A program made the translations under genes and the position numbers. A DNA stretch of 10,311 nt from an uncultured Campylobacter sp. (lineage in GTDB: Bacteria; Campylobacterota; Campylobacteria; Campylobacterales; Campylobacteraceae), in the NCBI RefSeq assembly GCF_938018035.1, contig NZ_CALIJF010000018.1, positions 1 to 10,311 on the forward strand, read 5' to 3'. Below the pieces are notes generated by a model. That model was given only the letters and a program-made list of their open reading frames with translations. It ran no database searches and was not told the DNA's origin. Below, in pieces: positions 1-5,830 of this stretch. Within the stretch, counting starts at the first letter, position 1, and each line of letters opens with the position of its first letter.

Positions 1-439
1 TTCGGTTCGCAAAATACGACGAGATATTTATCACGCAGCCCTTGCTAGTCGCAAGCGCGCCCAAAAGCCCCTGAGTAAGCAGATAGGGCGCTTTGACGTT
101 TAGGTTTAGATGGGCGTCCAGCAGCGCTTCGTCGGTCGCCTCAAACGGTACGAATTTTCCCAACCCGGCGTTATTTACAAGGATATCTATCTTAAGAGGT
201 AGCGCTAAAATGCGCTCGCAAAGGCCTTTTATCGTTTTGCTTTGCGCCAAATCTGCCTCTACCGCGTAAGCTTTCACGCCGTAACCGCCCAATGCCTCCT
301 GCGCGATTTTTAATTTCTCCTCGCTTCTGCCGAGCAGGATCAAATTTGCGCCCTCTTCGGCGAAACACTTTGCGATGCCAAGCCCTATGCCGTCGCTTCC
401 GCCCGTAATTACGGCTGTTTTGCCCTCTAATCGTTTCAT
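1..439 (-). CDS. Short-chain dehydrogenase/reductase, N-terminal 146 residues (cut by window edge)
   Basis: This is the N-terminal part of an NAD(P)-dependent oxidoreductase of the classical SDR family. I read it directly from the minus strand, from an ATG at 439. The Rossmann fold begins at once, with the dinucleotide-binding motif TGGSDGIG at residues 12-19. The structural NNAG motif is at 89-92, the 'LNLNVKAPYLLT' helix with the tetrad Asn is at about 112-114, and the 'VINISS' strand carrying the catalytic Ser is at 136-141. The window ends just after this, so the YxxxK active-site motif lies outside and the substrate cannot be told. A GAAAGGAAAA ribosome site sits just before the ATG, and a 14-base palindrome lies 16 bases upstream of the start. 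The gene is separated from the FMN-binding gene by 317 bases of hairpin-rich DNA and so is probably transcribed on its own. Family assignment is secure; specific function is unknown. Confidence 0.9.
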   Translation of the reverse strand, partial: MKRLEGKTAVITGGSDGIGLGIAKCFAEEGANLILLGRSEEKLKIAQEALGGYGVKAYAVEADLAQSKTIKGLCERILALPLKIDILVNNAGLGKFVPFEATDEALLDAHLNLNVKAPYLLTQGLLGALATSKGCVINISSYFANR

Positions 440-454
440 ACTTTTCCTTTCAAT

Positions 455-468
455 ACCTAAATTTAGGT
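455..468. promoter_or_regulatory. 14-base perfect palindrome upstream of the SDR gene
   Basis: ACCTAAATTTAGGT is its own reverse complement. It ends 16 bases before the SDR start codon, just upstream of the ribosome site. It could be an operator for a dimeric repressor, but AAATTT-centred palindromes are very common in this window, so it may be only another member of that repeat family. No binding protein can be named. Confidence 0.3.
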
Positions 469-510
469 TCTAAAAATTTGAGCGAGATTTATGGATCTTG
501 CAAACTTCGA

Positions 511-735
511 AATTTTGCAGGCCTTAAAATTTTACCCGTTTTAAAATTCTATTAGTTTAAAATTCCGCCGACTTCGGAATTCTGCGGTAGAATTTTGCCG
601 ATCAAATTCTACCGACCTTAAAATTTTACGACAAAATTTCGCCGACTTTGAAATTTCATATCTCAAATCCTACGATAAAATTTCACGGCAAAATTTCATC
701 GTAAAGCTCGCGGCGGAATTTCATCCGTAAATTCC
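511..735. repeat. Array of AT-rich hairpin units, three with a GCCGA loop
   Basis: The 317-base gap between the SDR and FMN-binding genes has no plausible ORF and is built of successive inverted repeats. The units I can pair are: 511-516 with 526-531; 528-534 with 542-548; 561-567 with 575-581 (7 bp); 585-595 with 604-614 (11 bp, no mismatch); 621-627 with 633-639; 634-640 with 650-656; 671-683 with 691-703 (one mismatch); and 715-721 with 729-735. Three units carry GCCGA in or beside the loop (567-571, 597-601, 641-645). Units 559-581 and 633-655 align base for base, and their stems differ by a compensating change (C565-G577 becomes T639-A651) and a wobble (G567-C575 becomes G641-T649). What is seen is the pairing; whether it acts as DNA, as RNA or as a mobile repeat is unknown. 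Confidence 0.6.
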
Positions 736-756
736 ACCCAAACTGCGCCGCTTGGC

Positions 757-1125
757 TTACAGCACCTGTTTTACGCTGCTAGCCGTGATTTCAAGTAGCC
801 TCGTAGCAAAAGGGAATTTCGCCTTCGTTTCTTCAAACTCCGCGCCACTATCAATAAAACGCGCCGTGCCCTTCACTACAAAGCCACGCCCCGCTCCGAA
901 CCTGCCTGCTAGCTCCTTTGTAGCGACGCTAAGCTCGACGTTTGGATTAGCCTCCACATTACTTTGCGTCTTTTTCATACCCGCAGCCGGGATGAGGATG
1001 CGATCTCCCTTAATGACGAGATATCTGTTCCACGTATTGCTGATATGAGCCTCGCCCTGCGCGCAGGTAGCGATACCTACGGCGCATTCATAATTCAAAA
1101 TCTCCAAAAATTCCTTGCTAAACAT
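757..1125 (-). CDS. FMN-binding split-barrel protein (pyridoxamine 5'-phosphate oxidase-like family)
   Basis: This is a 122-residue cytosolic protein. It closely resembles, in length and motifs as I remember them, the small FMN-binding protein of Desulfovibrio vulgaris. Shared landmarks are 'SNTWNRYL' (29-36), 'IPAAGMKKTQSNV' (45-57), 'AGRFGAGRGFVVKG' (73-86), the 'GAEFE' segment (94-98) and the ending 'SVKQVL'. In this fold a homodimer binds one FMN per subunit, with the phosphate held by basic and polar residues of the K-T-x-x-N region. The physiological partner is not known for the family; electron transfer or FMN handling is usual. The ATG at 1125 has a strong AAGGAG site seven bases upstream. 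The gene follows the AlkD-like gene by 98 bases in the same direction and may share its transcript. I am confident of the family, not of the role. Confidence 0.85.
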   Translation of the reverse strand: MFSKEFLEILNYECAVGIATCAQGEAHISNTWNRYLVIKGDRILIPAAGMKKTQSNVEANPNVELSVATKELAGRFGAGRGFVVKGTARFIDSGAEFEETKAKFPFATRLLEITASSVKQVL

Positions 1126-1223
1126 TTTTTCTCCTTAAATTTACATTTTAAAGCTCGCGATTTTGGCTGACAAGCCCCGCGCGCAACTGAAATTTTAACT
1201 ACCTCCGCTACTTTCCGCCGCGG

Positions 1224-1904
1224 TTAAATTTTATACTTCAAAAGCGCGTCTTTTTCGGCTTTGCTTACGCGAAAGCTATCACGGATCTTCGATATCGCCT
1301 TGTTTTGGATAAATTTAACCGCCCGCTTGCTCTCCAAAAACGCAAGCGTGATCTCGCGCTGCTTGATAAACATCTCCGCTATCGCCCACGCCGCGCCCAT
1401 CTGCACGTAGTACCGCTCGTCGCTTTCGGCAGCGCAAATTTCAAGAAATTCTTTAGGCGAGATCGCGCCCATATTTCGCATAAAATAAACGTAGAAAAAT
1501 CGCCTCTCAAACTCGTCCGCGCCGTTTTTAGCCTGCTTTAGTAGCGCGTCCGCAAAAGCGGCGTTCCTGAATTTCGGAGCAAACATATCACAAACCGCCC
1601 AATTTGGCATCGTTTTGATAAAATCGCTCGCAAGCTCAAATTTCGCCTCATCCTGCTTCAAAAGCATTATGAAAAAGCCCTTTAGCACGAACTCCTCGTG
1701 AAAAACGGGCTTATAATTTTGCAGCTCACGCCGCGCTTCATCTGCTCCACCCAAAGCGGAGAAGCTTTTGCGGGCAAGCGCGCGCAGCGTGGGAGTGCGC
1801 ACGCCCAAAATCTGCGGCGCGGGTATTAGGCGCTGCGAAAATTGCGCGAACTTCTCCTCGCTTAACGCCCGCAGCTGCCCTAGCATCTTTTCTCGTAAAT
1901 CCAT
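1224..1904 (-). CDS. AlkD-like DNA alkylation repair protein (HEAT-repeat DNA glycosylase family)
   Basis: This 226-residue all-helical protein of the AlkD family (DNA alkylation repair enzyme) removes bulky or cationic alkylated purines from DNA without base flipping. The signatures seen are 'PAPQILGVRTPTLRALAR' near residues 28-45, typical of the first HEAT-like repeat; 'NWAVCDMF' at 101-108, where W102 and D106 have the spacing of the catalytic Trp and Asp of Bacillus cereus AlkD (W109/D113); 'AAWAIAEMF' at 171-179 with W173; and the C-terminal 'NKAISKIRDSFRVS' block (201-214). The length is normal. The ATG at 1904 is preceded by AAAGGAAAGTC, a good ribosome site. The gene lies 248 bases after murF, beyond a likely terminator, so it probably has its own promoter. 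Activity is inferred from family membership; some members are inactive. Confidence 0.85.
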   Translation of the reverse strand: MDLREKMLGQLRALSEEKFAQFSQRLIPAPQILGVRTPTLRALARKSFSALGGADEARRELQNYKPVFHEEFVLKGFFIMLLKQDEAKFELASDFIKTMPNWAVCDMFAPKFRNAAFADALLKQAKNGADEFERRFFYVYFMRNMGAISPKEFLEICAAESDERYYVQMGAAWAIAEMFIKQREITLAFLESKRAVKFIQNKAISKIRDSFRVSKAEKDALLKYKI

Positions 1905-1935
1905 GACTTTCCTTTAAAGTTGATCGTAAATTTAA

Positions 1936-1960
1936 TCGCGCGCGAGATTACGATTTTATA
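1936..1960 (-). promoter_or_regulatory. Possible promoter -10 region and palindrome for the AlkD-like gene
   Basis: On the minus strand TATAAA(AT) at 1960-1955 resembles a sigma-70 -10 box and lies about 50 bases upstream of the AlkD-like start. No -35 match is visible, which is common in Campylobacter promoters. The perfect 10-base palindrome TCGCGCGCGA (1936-1945) falls between this box and the ribosome site and could be an operator. Both are guesses from the sequence alone. Confidence 0.3.
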
Positions 1961-2003
1961 ACGGCGCACCGAAATTTCGCCGCACAGGGCTTTTATTTAA
2001 ACA

Positions 2004-2077
2004 GATCGCGCCGCACGCTCAAACTAATCATCGCCCGATAGATCGCGTTTAAGTCGCTTGCCGCACTCGCTCAAAGT
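2004..2077. repeat. Imperfect ~50-base direct repeat in the murF to AlkD-like gap
   Basis: GCCGCACGCTCAAACT (2010-2025) recurs as GCCGCACTCGCTCAAAGT (2060-2077), and GATCGCG occurs at both 2004-2010 and 2041-2047. Read on the minus strand, the stretch between the terminator and about 1995 gives short coding-like runs in two frames, such as 'SDLNAIYRAMISLSVRRDLF', broken by stops. It could be a worn gene end or a dispersed repeat. I do not recognise it. Confidence 0.35.
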
Positions 2078-2086
2078 CTTTTGCCT

Positions 2087-2110
2087 AAAAAACGCGACTG
2101 CTAAATCGCG
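2087..2110 (-). terminator. Probable intrinsic terminator after murF
   Basis: On the minus strand, CGCGA pairs with TCGCG around an 8-base loop and is followed at once by six T. It starts about 43 bases after the murF stop codon. An overlapping alternative stem (ACTGC with GCAGT) could compete with it. The short stem lowers confidence, but the position and the T run fit a Rho-independent terminator closing the murF transcript. Confidence 0.5.
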
Positions 2111-2152
2111 CAGTATGCCTCAGGGCAGAGCAAGTCGTGCCACTAAAGCCGC

Positions 2153-3949
2153 TTAAATAAAGCTCGGCGCGTCGTTTGAAAACAAAATCAGATCTCCGCT
2201 ATGCGTATTTTCGCTCAAAACCCGCTGCAAATCGCGCTTATCTTTCAAAACGATAGTCTTTGCGGGGTCTATCCTACTTTGCAGCACCTCGGAATTTAGC
2301 TCGCCCGTGATGATCGCGAGATCAAAAATTTCATCGATTTTGGCGGCGAGCGTCTCGTTATCCTCGCGCATGCTCTCGACGATGCCCGGCGTGATGATGA
2401 CCTTGCGCCCGCCGTAGCTTCGCATCAGCTCGTAGCTTTGCAGCATGCCGCTTAGATTACCGTTGAAGCTATCGTCAATGATGATCTTGCCGCCCGCATC
2501 GAGCCGCGCGAGGCGGTGCTCGACGGCGTCGACGCGTTCGACGCGACTTTTGATCTTATCTGCGCTAAGCCCTAAAAATCGCGCGATCTTTATGCACGCG
2601 GCGAGATTTGCCGCGTTAAATTTGCCCAAAATCGGCGCGAAAAACTCATGTCTCTTTCCTTGTTCGCTACGCCCGTTTGAAATTTTACGCTCACTCAAAG
2701 CTTCTTGCGCGCCCTGCTCTTTGTCGCCGCAAATTTTATCGTCGCTAGCGGCGCGAGCGGCTTGTTCACAAAATTCTCGCTCGCTTTGTTCGGCGCAGGA
2801 TATGGAATTTGCATCGTCAAAATCGGCGCCGTAATTTTTAGAATTTTTGTCTTTTTCCGCGCATGCCGCACTGCTTGCATCTAAGCTCAAATCGCCCTGC
2901 CCTTCGCCACCTGCGGCGGATGTGTCTGCATGCAGCGTGGAATTCTCTCCGCTTACGAGGGGCTCATTCTCGCTCAAGTTAAGACTAAATTTTATTCCGT
3001 CCAGATCCGCACCGCAAATTTCCAGCCCCTCGTCGTAGATCGTGACGCGCTCATCTGGGCTTTTTTGCGTGGAGCTGTGCAAAAACGCATGCTTTAGCCG
3101 CGCGCTTGTGAGCGCTTCGAGCTTGGTTTTGCGGATGTTTTCGATGCTTTTGAAATACTCGATGTGTTGCGCGCCGATCTCGCCCACGACGACGATCTGC
3201 GGTGCCAAAAACTCGGTGATCTCGGCGATATCGCCGCTTAGCCTGGCGCCTGCTTCGGCGATGTATATCTGCGTATCTGCGGGTAGCGCCTCGTTTACGT
3301 CGCGCACGAGCCCTGCTAGCGTGTTTACCGAGCGCGGCGTCTTGTAGCAGCGAAAGTCGCTTTTTAAAATTTGATACAAGAAATTTTTAATGCTCGTCTT
3401 GCCGTAGCTCGCAGTGATCTGAATGATCGTAAGGGAGGGCATCTGGGCCAGTTTTTTGCGTGCGGCGGCCTTAAATTTCGCAGCCTGCGCCCGCTCGTAA
3501 GCAAAACTCGCCGCAAGAGCGGCGCCAAGCGGTAAGAAGATCGGCAAAATCGGAGCTTCTGCGGCATAAAACGCGGCGCTAAAGCCAAACGCACAGAGCG
3601 CTAAAATCACAAAAAATCGCTTCACGCGCGGCGTAAAGACGAGCTTTTTATCAAGCCCTCTTTGCCAAAAATAAAGCGCTAGCGCATAGACCGCGACGAT
3701 TAGAATTTTAGCGATGTGCAGGGCATGGAGGGGCGCGGCGCCGAATTTGGCCGCACAGAGGCCCACCGCGATCTCGCAGCCAAAATACGCCGCCAGCGGC
3801 AAAATCAAAAAATAGAGGTGCCACGCGGGTTTGGTGAAGTGAAAGATGATGCGCGCGGGCTTGTACGAAAACCACTGCAGGCAGGTGATCAGATAAAAGC
3901 CGAGCATCAGGACGAATGCCGCGTGCGCGATCAAAAATATTATATTCAT
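2153..3949 (-). CDS. murF: UDP-N-acetylmuramoyl-tripeptide--D-alanyl-D-alanine ligase MurF (membrane-anchored, with large insertion)
   Basis: MurF joins D-Ala-D-Ala to the UDP-MurNAc-tripeptide using ATP, the last cytoplasmic step of peptidoglycan precursor synthesis; ddl in this window makes its substrate. Residues 1-150 are strongly hydrophobic, with about five membrane segments (near 4-24, 43-62, 79-95, 111-129 and 133-150). They replace the usual N-terminal UDP-binding domain. The ligase core follows: P-loop 'TASYGKTS' (179-186), 'AEAGAR' with E232, 'GAQHIEYF' with H262, K276, 'ILGKFNAANLA' (440-450), 'VEHRL' (476-480) and 'DDSFNGN' (492-498), then 'TPGIVES' in the C-terminal domain. At 598 residues it is about 120 longer than the Campylobacter homologue I remember (~480). 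The excess is a low-complexity block at about 325-433. An AAGGAA sits about ten bases before the ATG. The frame is open throughout, so the insertion is not a frameshift. Confidence 0.88.
   Translation of the reverse strand: MNIIFLIAHAAFVLMLGFYLITCLQWFSYKPARIIFHFTKPAWHLYFLILPLAAYFGCEIAVGLCAAKFGAAPLHALHIAKILIVAVYALALYFWQRGLDKKLVFTPRVKRFFVILALCAFGFSAAFYAAEAPILPIFLPLGAALAASFAYERAQAAKFKAAARKKLAQMPSLTIIQITASYGKTSIKNFLYQILKSDFRCYKTPRSVNTLAGLVRDVNEALPADTQIYIAEAGARLSGDIAEITEFLAPQIVVVGEIGAQHIEYFKSIENIRKTKLEALTSARLKHAFLHSSTQKSPDERVTIYDEGLEICGADLDGIKFSLNLSENEPLVSGENSTLHADTSAAGGEGQGDLSLDASSAACAEKDKNSKNYGADFDDANSISCAEQSEREFCEQAARAASDDKICGDKEQGAQEALSERKISNGRSEQGKRHEFFAPILGKFNAANLAACIKIARFLGLSADKIKSRVERVDAVEHRLARLDAGGKIIIDDSFNGNLSGMLQSYELMRSYGGRKVIITPGIVESMREDNETLAAKIDEIFDLAIITGELNSEVLQSRIDPAKTIVLKDKRDLQRVLSENTHSGDLILFSNDAPSFI
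2651..2977 (-). other. Low-complexity insertion inside MurF (about residues 325-433)
   Basis: Between 'GIKFSLNL' and 'EFFAPILGKFNAANL', which I expect to lie only a few residues apart in homologues, the protein has about 110 residues rich in Ser, Ala, Glu, Asp, Lys and Gln, with four Cys (363, 385, 394, 407) in related contexts (CAEK, CAEQ, CEQA, CGDK). No hydrophobic core pattern is visible, so it is probably disordered. Its DNA contains AAATTTT and AATTT words like those of the intergenic repeats. The reading frame is kept across both borders. Confidence 0.65.
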
Positions 3950-3975
3950 CTTTTAAAATTCCTTTTTATTTACGC

Positions 3976-4000
3976 GCCCGCTTTGCGAGCCTGTGCGGGC
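3976..4000. promoter_or_regulatory. GC-rich hairpin in the murF leader
   Basis: GCCCGC (3976-3981) pairs with GCGGGC (3995-4000) around a 13-base loop, ending 26 bases upstream of the murF ATG. In the mRNA it would form just ahead of the ribosome site. It is unlike the AT-rich elements nearby. A role in murF expression is only a possibility. Confidence 0.3.
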
Positions 4001-4175
4001 AAACGCGGCGAGCTCGGACTAACCGGCATTCGACTTCATTTGCAAATTTTACGAATTTTCGCTTTGCAAATTTTATTTTTGTAAACTTCGCTAGCTCGTA
4101 AATTCACGCTCTCGCGTTGGCTGCACGAGCCGCGCGCTAGATAAATTTACGCTGTCGCGCCGCTCTTTCGTTATT

Positions 4176-4221
4176 GATACTGTGCCGCGCCACGTCTCCA
4201 TTTTCGATACCGCACAGTATC
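4176..4221. repeat. Perfect 10-base inverted repeat in the gap
   Basis: GATACTGTGC (4176-4185) and GCACAGTATC (4212-4221) are exact reverse complements separated by 26 bases. The arms are of mixed composition, so chance pairing is less likely than for the AT-only repeats. It could be a large hairpin in a transcript or a protein-binding site. Confidence 0.4.
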
Positions 4222-4299
4222 CATCTCTCGCGACCTGGAATTTTCGCGCGCTGCGTATCTTACGATATTGAGACCTACCTCGCGCAATGATTTGCATTA

Positions 4300-4331
4300 T
4301 TTACGGCACATAGACCTTATGTCGCGGTAAA
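4300..4331. repeat. Long imperfect hairpin in the gap
   Basis: The arms 4300-4312 and 4318-4331 pair over 12 positions (TTTAC, GC and ACATA blocks) with one mismatch and one bulged base, around a 5-base loop. It lies 79 bases from the 4176-4221 inverted repeat. Together they could mark a small structured RNA, but no promoter or terminator frames them clearly. Confidence 0.35.
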
Positions 4332-4590
4332 TACATGGCGCGGTGCGACTAAATTTAATTGCCCGCTTTTCGGTGCACGCACGCGGTTTTGTCGTCTATT
4401 GTACGGCTGCCGCAATCGCGAGCGCAGAGCAGAAACGATCCGCTACGGCGTAAAATTTTAAAATTTAACGCGGCACGCCGCAATTTGAGCTTTGCGTTTT
4501 GAATTACACACCCAAAGAGCAGATTTTGCGCCGCTAAATTTTAAATATATGCCGCGTGCTCGCGACTTTATAATCTAAATTTACGCCTTG

Positions 4591-4611
4591 GCTTGCGATT
4601 TTAGCGCAAGC
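4591..4611. repeat. Short hairpin GCTTGCG/CGCAAGC
   Basis: A perfect 7-base stem (4591-4597 with 4605-4611) encloses the loop ATTTTAG. There is no T run on either side, so it is not a convincing terminator. Confidence 0.35.
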
Positions 4612-4781
4612 ACAATGCAAAATTTAAAACGCGCGCCGCAAGATAAGCCGTATTAAAGCGCCGCATTGAAACGCTTTTTAAAATACACTCGCTGCCACCT
4701 CGCTTTTCGCGCGATCTATTTTTGCAACTAAAGCGCGATTTTTAGCGGCACTTAAATTTCGCGGCTAAATTTTAAAATTTA

Positions 4782-4812
4782 CACTAAATTGCGTTTCGTT
4801 TTAAATTTAGTG
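4782..4812 (-). terminator. Candidate terminator hairpin after the hydrolase gene
   Basis: On the minus strand CACTAAATT pairs with AATTTAGTG (9 bp, 13-base loop). It begins 20 bases after the hydrolase stop and is followed by TAAATTTT. The position suits the end of the operon, but the stem is AT-rich and the T tract is broken, so termination strength is doubtful. Confidence 0.35.
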
Positions 4813-4831
4813 CGGCGCCAAATCGTTAAAT

Positions 4832-5563
4832 TTAGCTGCCGCTAAGCTCCTTTTCGATCTGCTCGCCGATAAAATCCGCGCTTTGCAAAAAGAAAAAGTG
4901 ATCCCCCGCCAGCGGATAAAATTTGCTGTTTTTAATGAGCAAGTGGATCAGCTCGCCGCTTTTTAGGCTAGTGGCGCGATCGTCCTTGCCCCAAAAGATG
5001 AGCGCATTTTGCGGGCTTAGCGCAGAAAAAATATCGCGGAAGTCCTCATTTACGACGTTTTTTAGCGTCTCATACATCGTCTTGCTCATACCTGCGGCAT
5101 CCTTGCTCGCAAACGCACGCCAAAGCCCCGCCAGTCCAAGTCTTTTTAAAATTTTAAAAATCGCGATTTTGGCGCGCACGGCAAAAGGCTTGGGCTCGAT
5201 GATACCGGCGCTGCTTAGCAGTATGAGATTGCGCGGAGCCAGCAATGCAGCGATCTTGCCGCCGAAGCTGTGCCCCATGATCGCTGCGGGCTGCCTGCCG
5301 AAAGCCGCGATAAAGGCACGCATAATCTCCGCGTAATCCTCGCTGCCAAGGGCGCGCGCGGGCTGCGAGCTGGCGCCAAATCCCGGCAGATCGACGCACA
5401 CTAACGCGTAACGGCGGAATTTATCCGCAAAAACCCTAGACATAAGCGCCTTGTTTGCGCCCCAGCCGTGCAGCACCAAAATATATTCGGCACGCTGCAG
5501 GTTTGAAATTTCGTAGCTGATTTTGTAGCTCTCGCCGCCGCAGACGAGCTCCTTACTCGCCAC
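4832..5563 (-). CDS. Alpha/beta hydrolase
   Basis: This is a cytosolic alpha/beta-fold hydrolase of unknown substrate. With the chosen start it has 243 residues. The oxyanion motif 'LHGWG' is at about 31-35, the nucleophile elbow 'GHSFGG' at 97-102 (Ser99), the acid in 'GKDD' at 192-195, and the catalytic His in 'GDHFFF' at about 222; the full triad is therefore present. I chose the GTG at 5563 because AAAAGGAG lies five bases upstream, giving an 11-base overlap with the preceding gene. The frame stays open to a TTG at 5623, but that start has no ribosome site and would overlap the upstream gene by 71 bases. The neighbourhood (ddl upstream, murF downstream) matches the C. jejuni order and suggests a link to the envelope, but this is only association. 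Confidence 0.85.
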   Translation of the reverse strand: MASKELVCGGESYKISYEISNLQRAEYILVLHGWGANKALMSRVFADKFRRYALVCVDLPGFGASSQPARALGSEDYAEIMRAFIAAFGRQPAAIMGHSFGGKIAALLAPRNLILLSSAGIIEPKPFAVRAKIAIFKILKRLGLAGLWRAFASKDAAGMSKTMYETLKNVVNEDFRDIFSALSPQNALIFWGKDDRATSLKSGELIHLLIKNSKFYPLAGDHFFFLQSADFIGEQIEKELSGS

Positions 5564-5771
5564 CGCCGCTCCTTTTGGCGTAAACGGCCTTGAGTAGCTC
5601 GACTGCTTTTTCGAGCCGCTCAAACTCGCTCATACTGATCATCACGGCTTCAAATTTGTTGTTTTTGACGATCAGGGCTTTTTTGATCTCTTGGTTTTTG
5701 ATCTTGTTTAAAACGGTGCTGAAGTTGCGCACGATCTCGGTAGCGGTGTAAATTTCGTCTTGATTTATCAT
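5553..5771 (-). CDS. Small Phd/YefM-like antitoxin-family protein, no toxin partner seen
   Basis: This 72-residue protein starts 'MINQDEIYTATEIVRNFSTVLNKIK', the layout of the Phd/YefM antitoxin N-terminal DNA-binding fold (short strand, helix with an 'NFS.VL..I' pattern). A strand pair ('ALIVKNNKFEAVMISMSEFERLE', about 32-54) and a C-terminal helix follow. In true toxin-antitoxin pairs the toxin gene (RelE, YoeB or Doc) follows directly; here the next gene is a hydrolase that overlaps it by 11 bases. A gene of similar size sits at the same place in C. jejuni as I recall (Cj0797c), which suggests a conserved stand-alone regulator. The ATG at 5771 has AAAGG eight bases upstream. It lies 59 bases after ddl. 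The family assignment is by pattern and moderately sure; the function is unknown. Confidence 0.75.
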   Translation of the reverse strand: MINQDEIYTATEIVRNFSTVLNKIKNQEIKKALIVKNNKFEAVMISMSEFERLEKAVELLKAVYAKRSGGGE

Positions 5772-5787
5772 GGCTTGACCTTTGGGG

Positions 5788-5821
5788 TAAAATTTTACGC
5801 AAAATTTAGCGTAAAATTTTA
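5788..5821. repeat. Perfect 13-base inverted repeat between ddl and the Phd-like gene
   Basis: TAAAATTTTACGC (5788-5800) and GCGTAAAATTTTA (5809-5821) are exact reverse complements around an 8-base spacer. It fills most of the 59-base gap and lies ten bases beyond the ddl stop. The same 13-mer recurs at 4448-4460 and 9120-9132. It could attenuate or stabilise the transcript, or be an operator for the adjacent Phd-like protein. There is no T tract after the stem, so it is not a standard terminator. Confidence 0.55.
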
Positions 5822-5830
5822 AACGATTGG

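Larger units (their letters stand above)
3950..4831. other. 882-base gene-free stretch upstream of murF
   Basis: No ORF here has a ribosome site or recognisable protein, and no tRNA or rRNA is visible. The stretch holds a 24-base tandem repeat (TTTGCAAATTTTA at 4039-4051 and 4063-4075), a 43-base-offset repeat (4100-4116 and 4143-4159, 15 of 17 bases equal), AT-rich palindromes (4451-4465, 4765-4780), and the inverted repeats listed separately. The murF promoter must lie in it or further upstream; no convincing -10 box stands out. In C. jejuni, as I recall, the flanking genes are adjacent, so this looks like an expansion. Confidence 0.6.

Noticed and set aside
2445..2834. 129-codon plus-strand ORF opposite murF
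   Set aside because: It is the antisense shadow of murF, which has all ligase motifs. Its Ser/Leu/Ala-rich translation has no recognisable domain.
2153..3949. MurF as a frameshifted or fused gene because of its excess length
   Set aside because: One frame is open throughout, with ligase motifs on both sides of the insertion in correct order. The insert shows no second domain.
4091..4297. 68-codon minus-strand ORF in the 882-base gap
   Set aside because: It has an ATG but no ribosome site, is Arg-rich without a fold pattern, and spans the 4176-4221 inverted repeat. It is more likely chance.
5564..5623. Upstream extension of the hydrolase to the TTG at 5623
   Set aside because: It lies within the Phd-like gene, has no ribosome site, and the GTG at 5563 has an excellent one.
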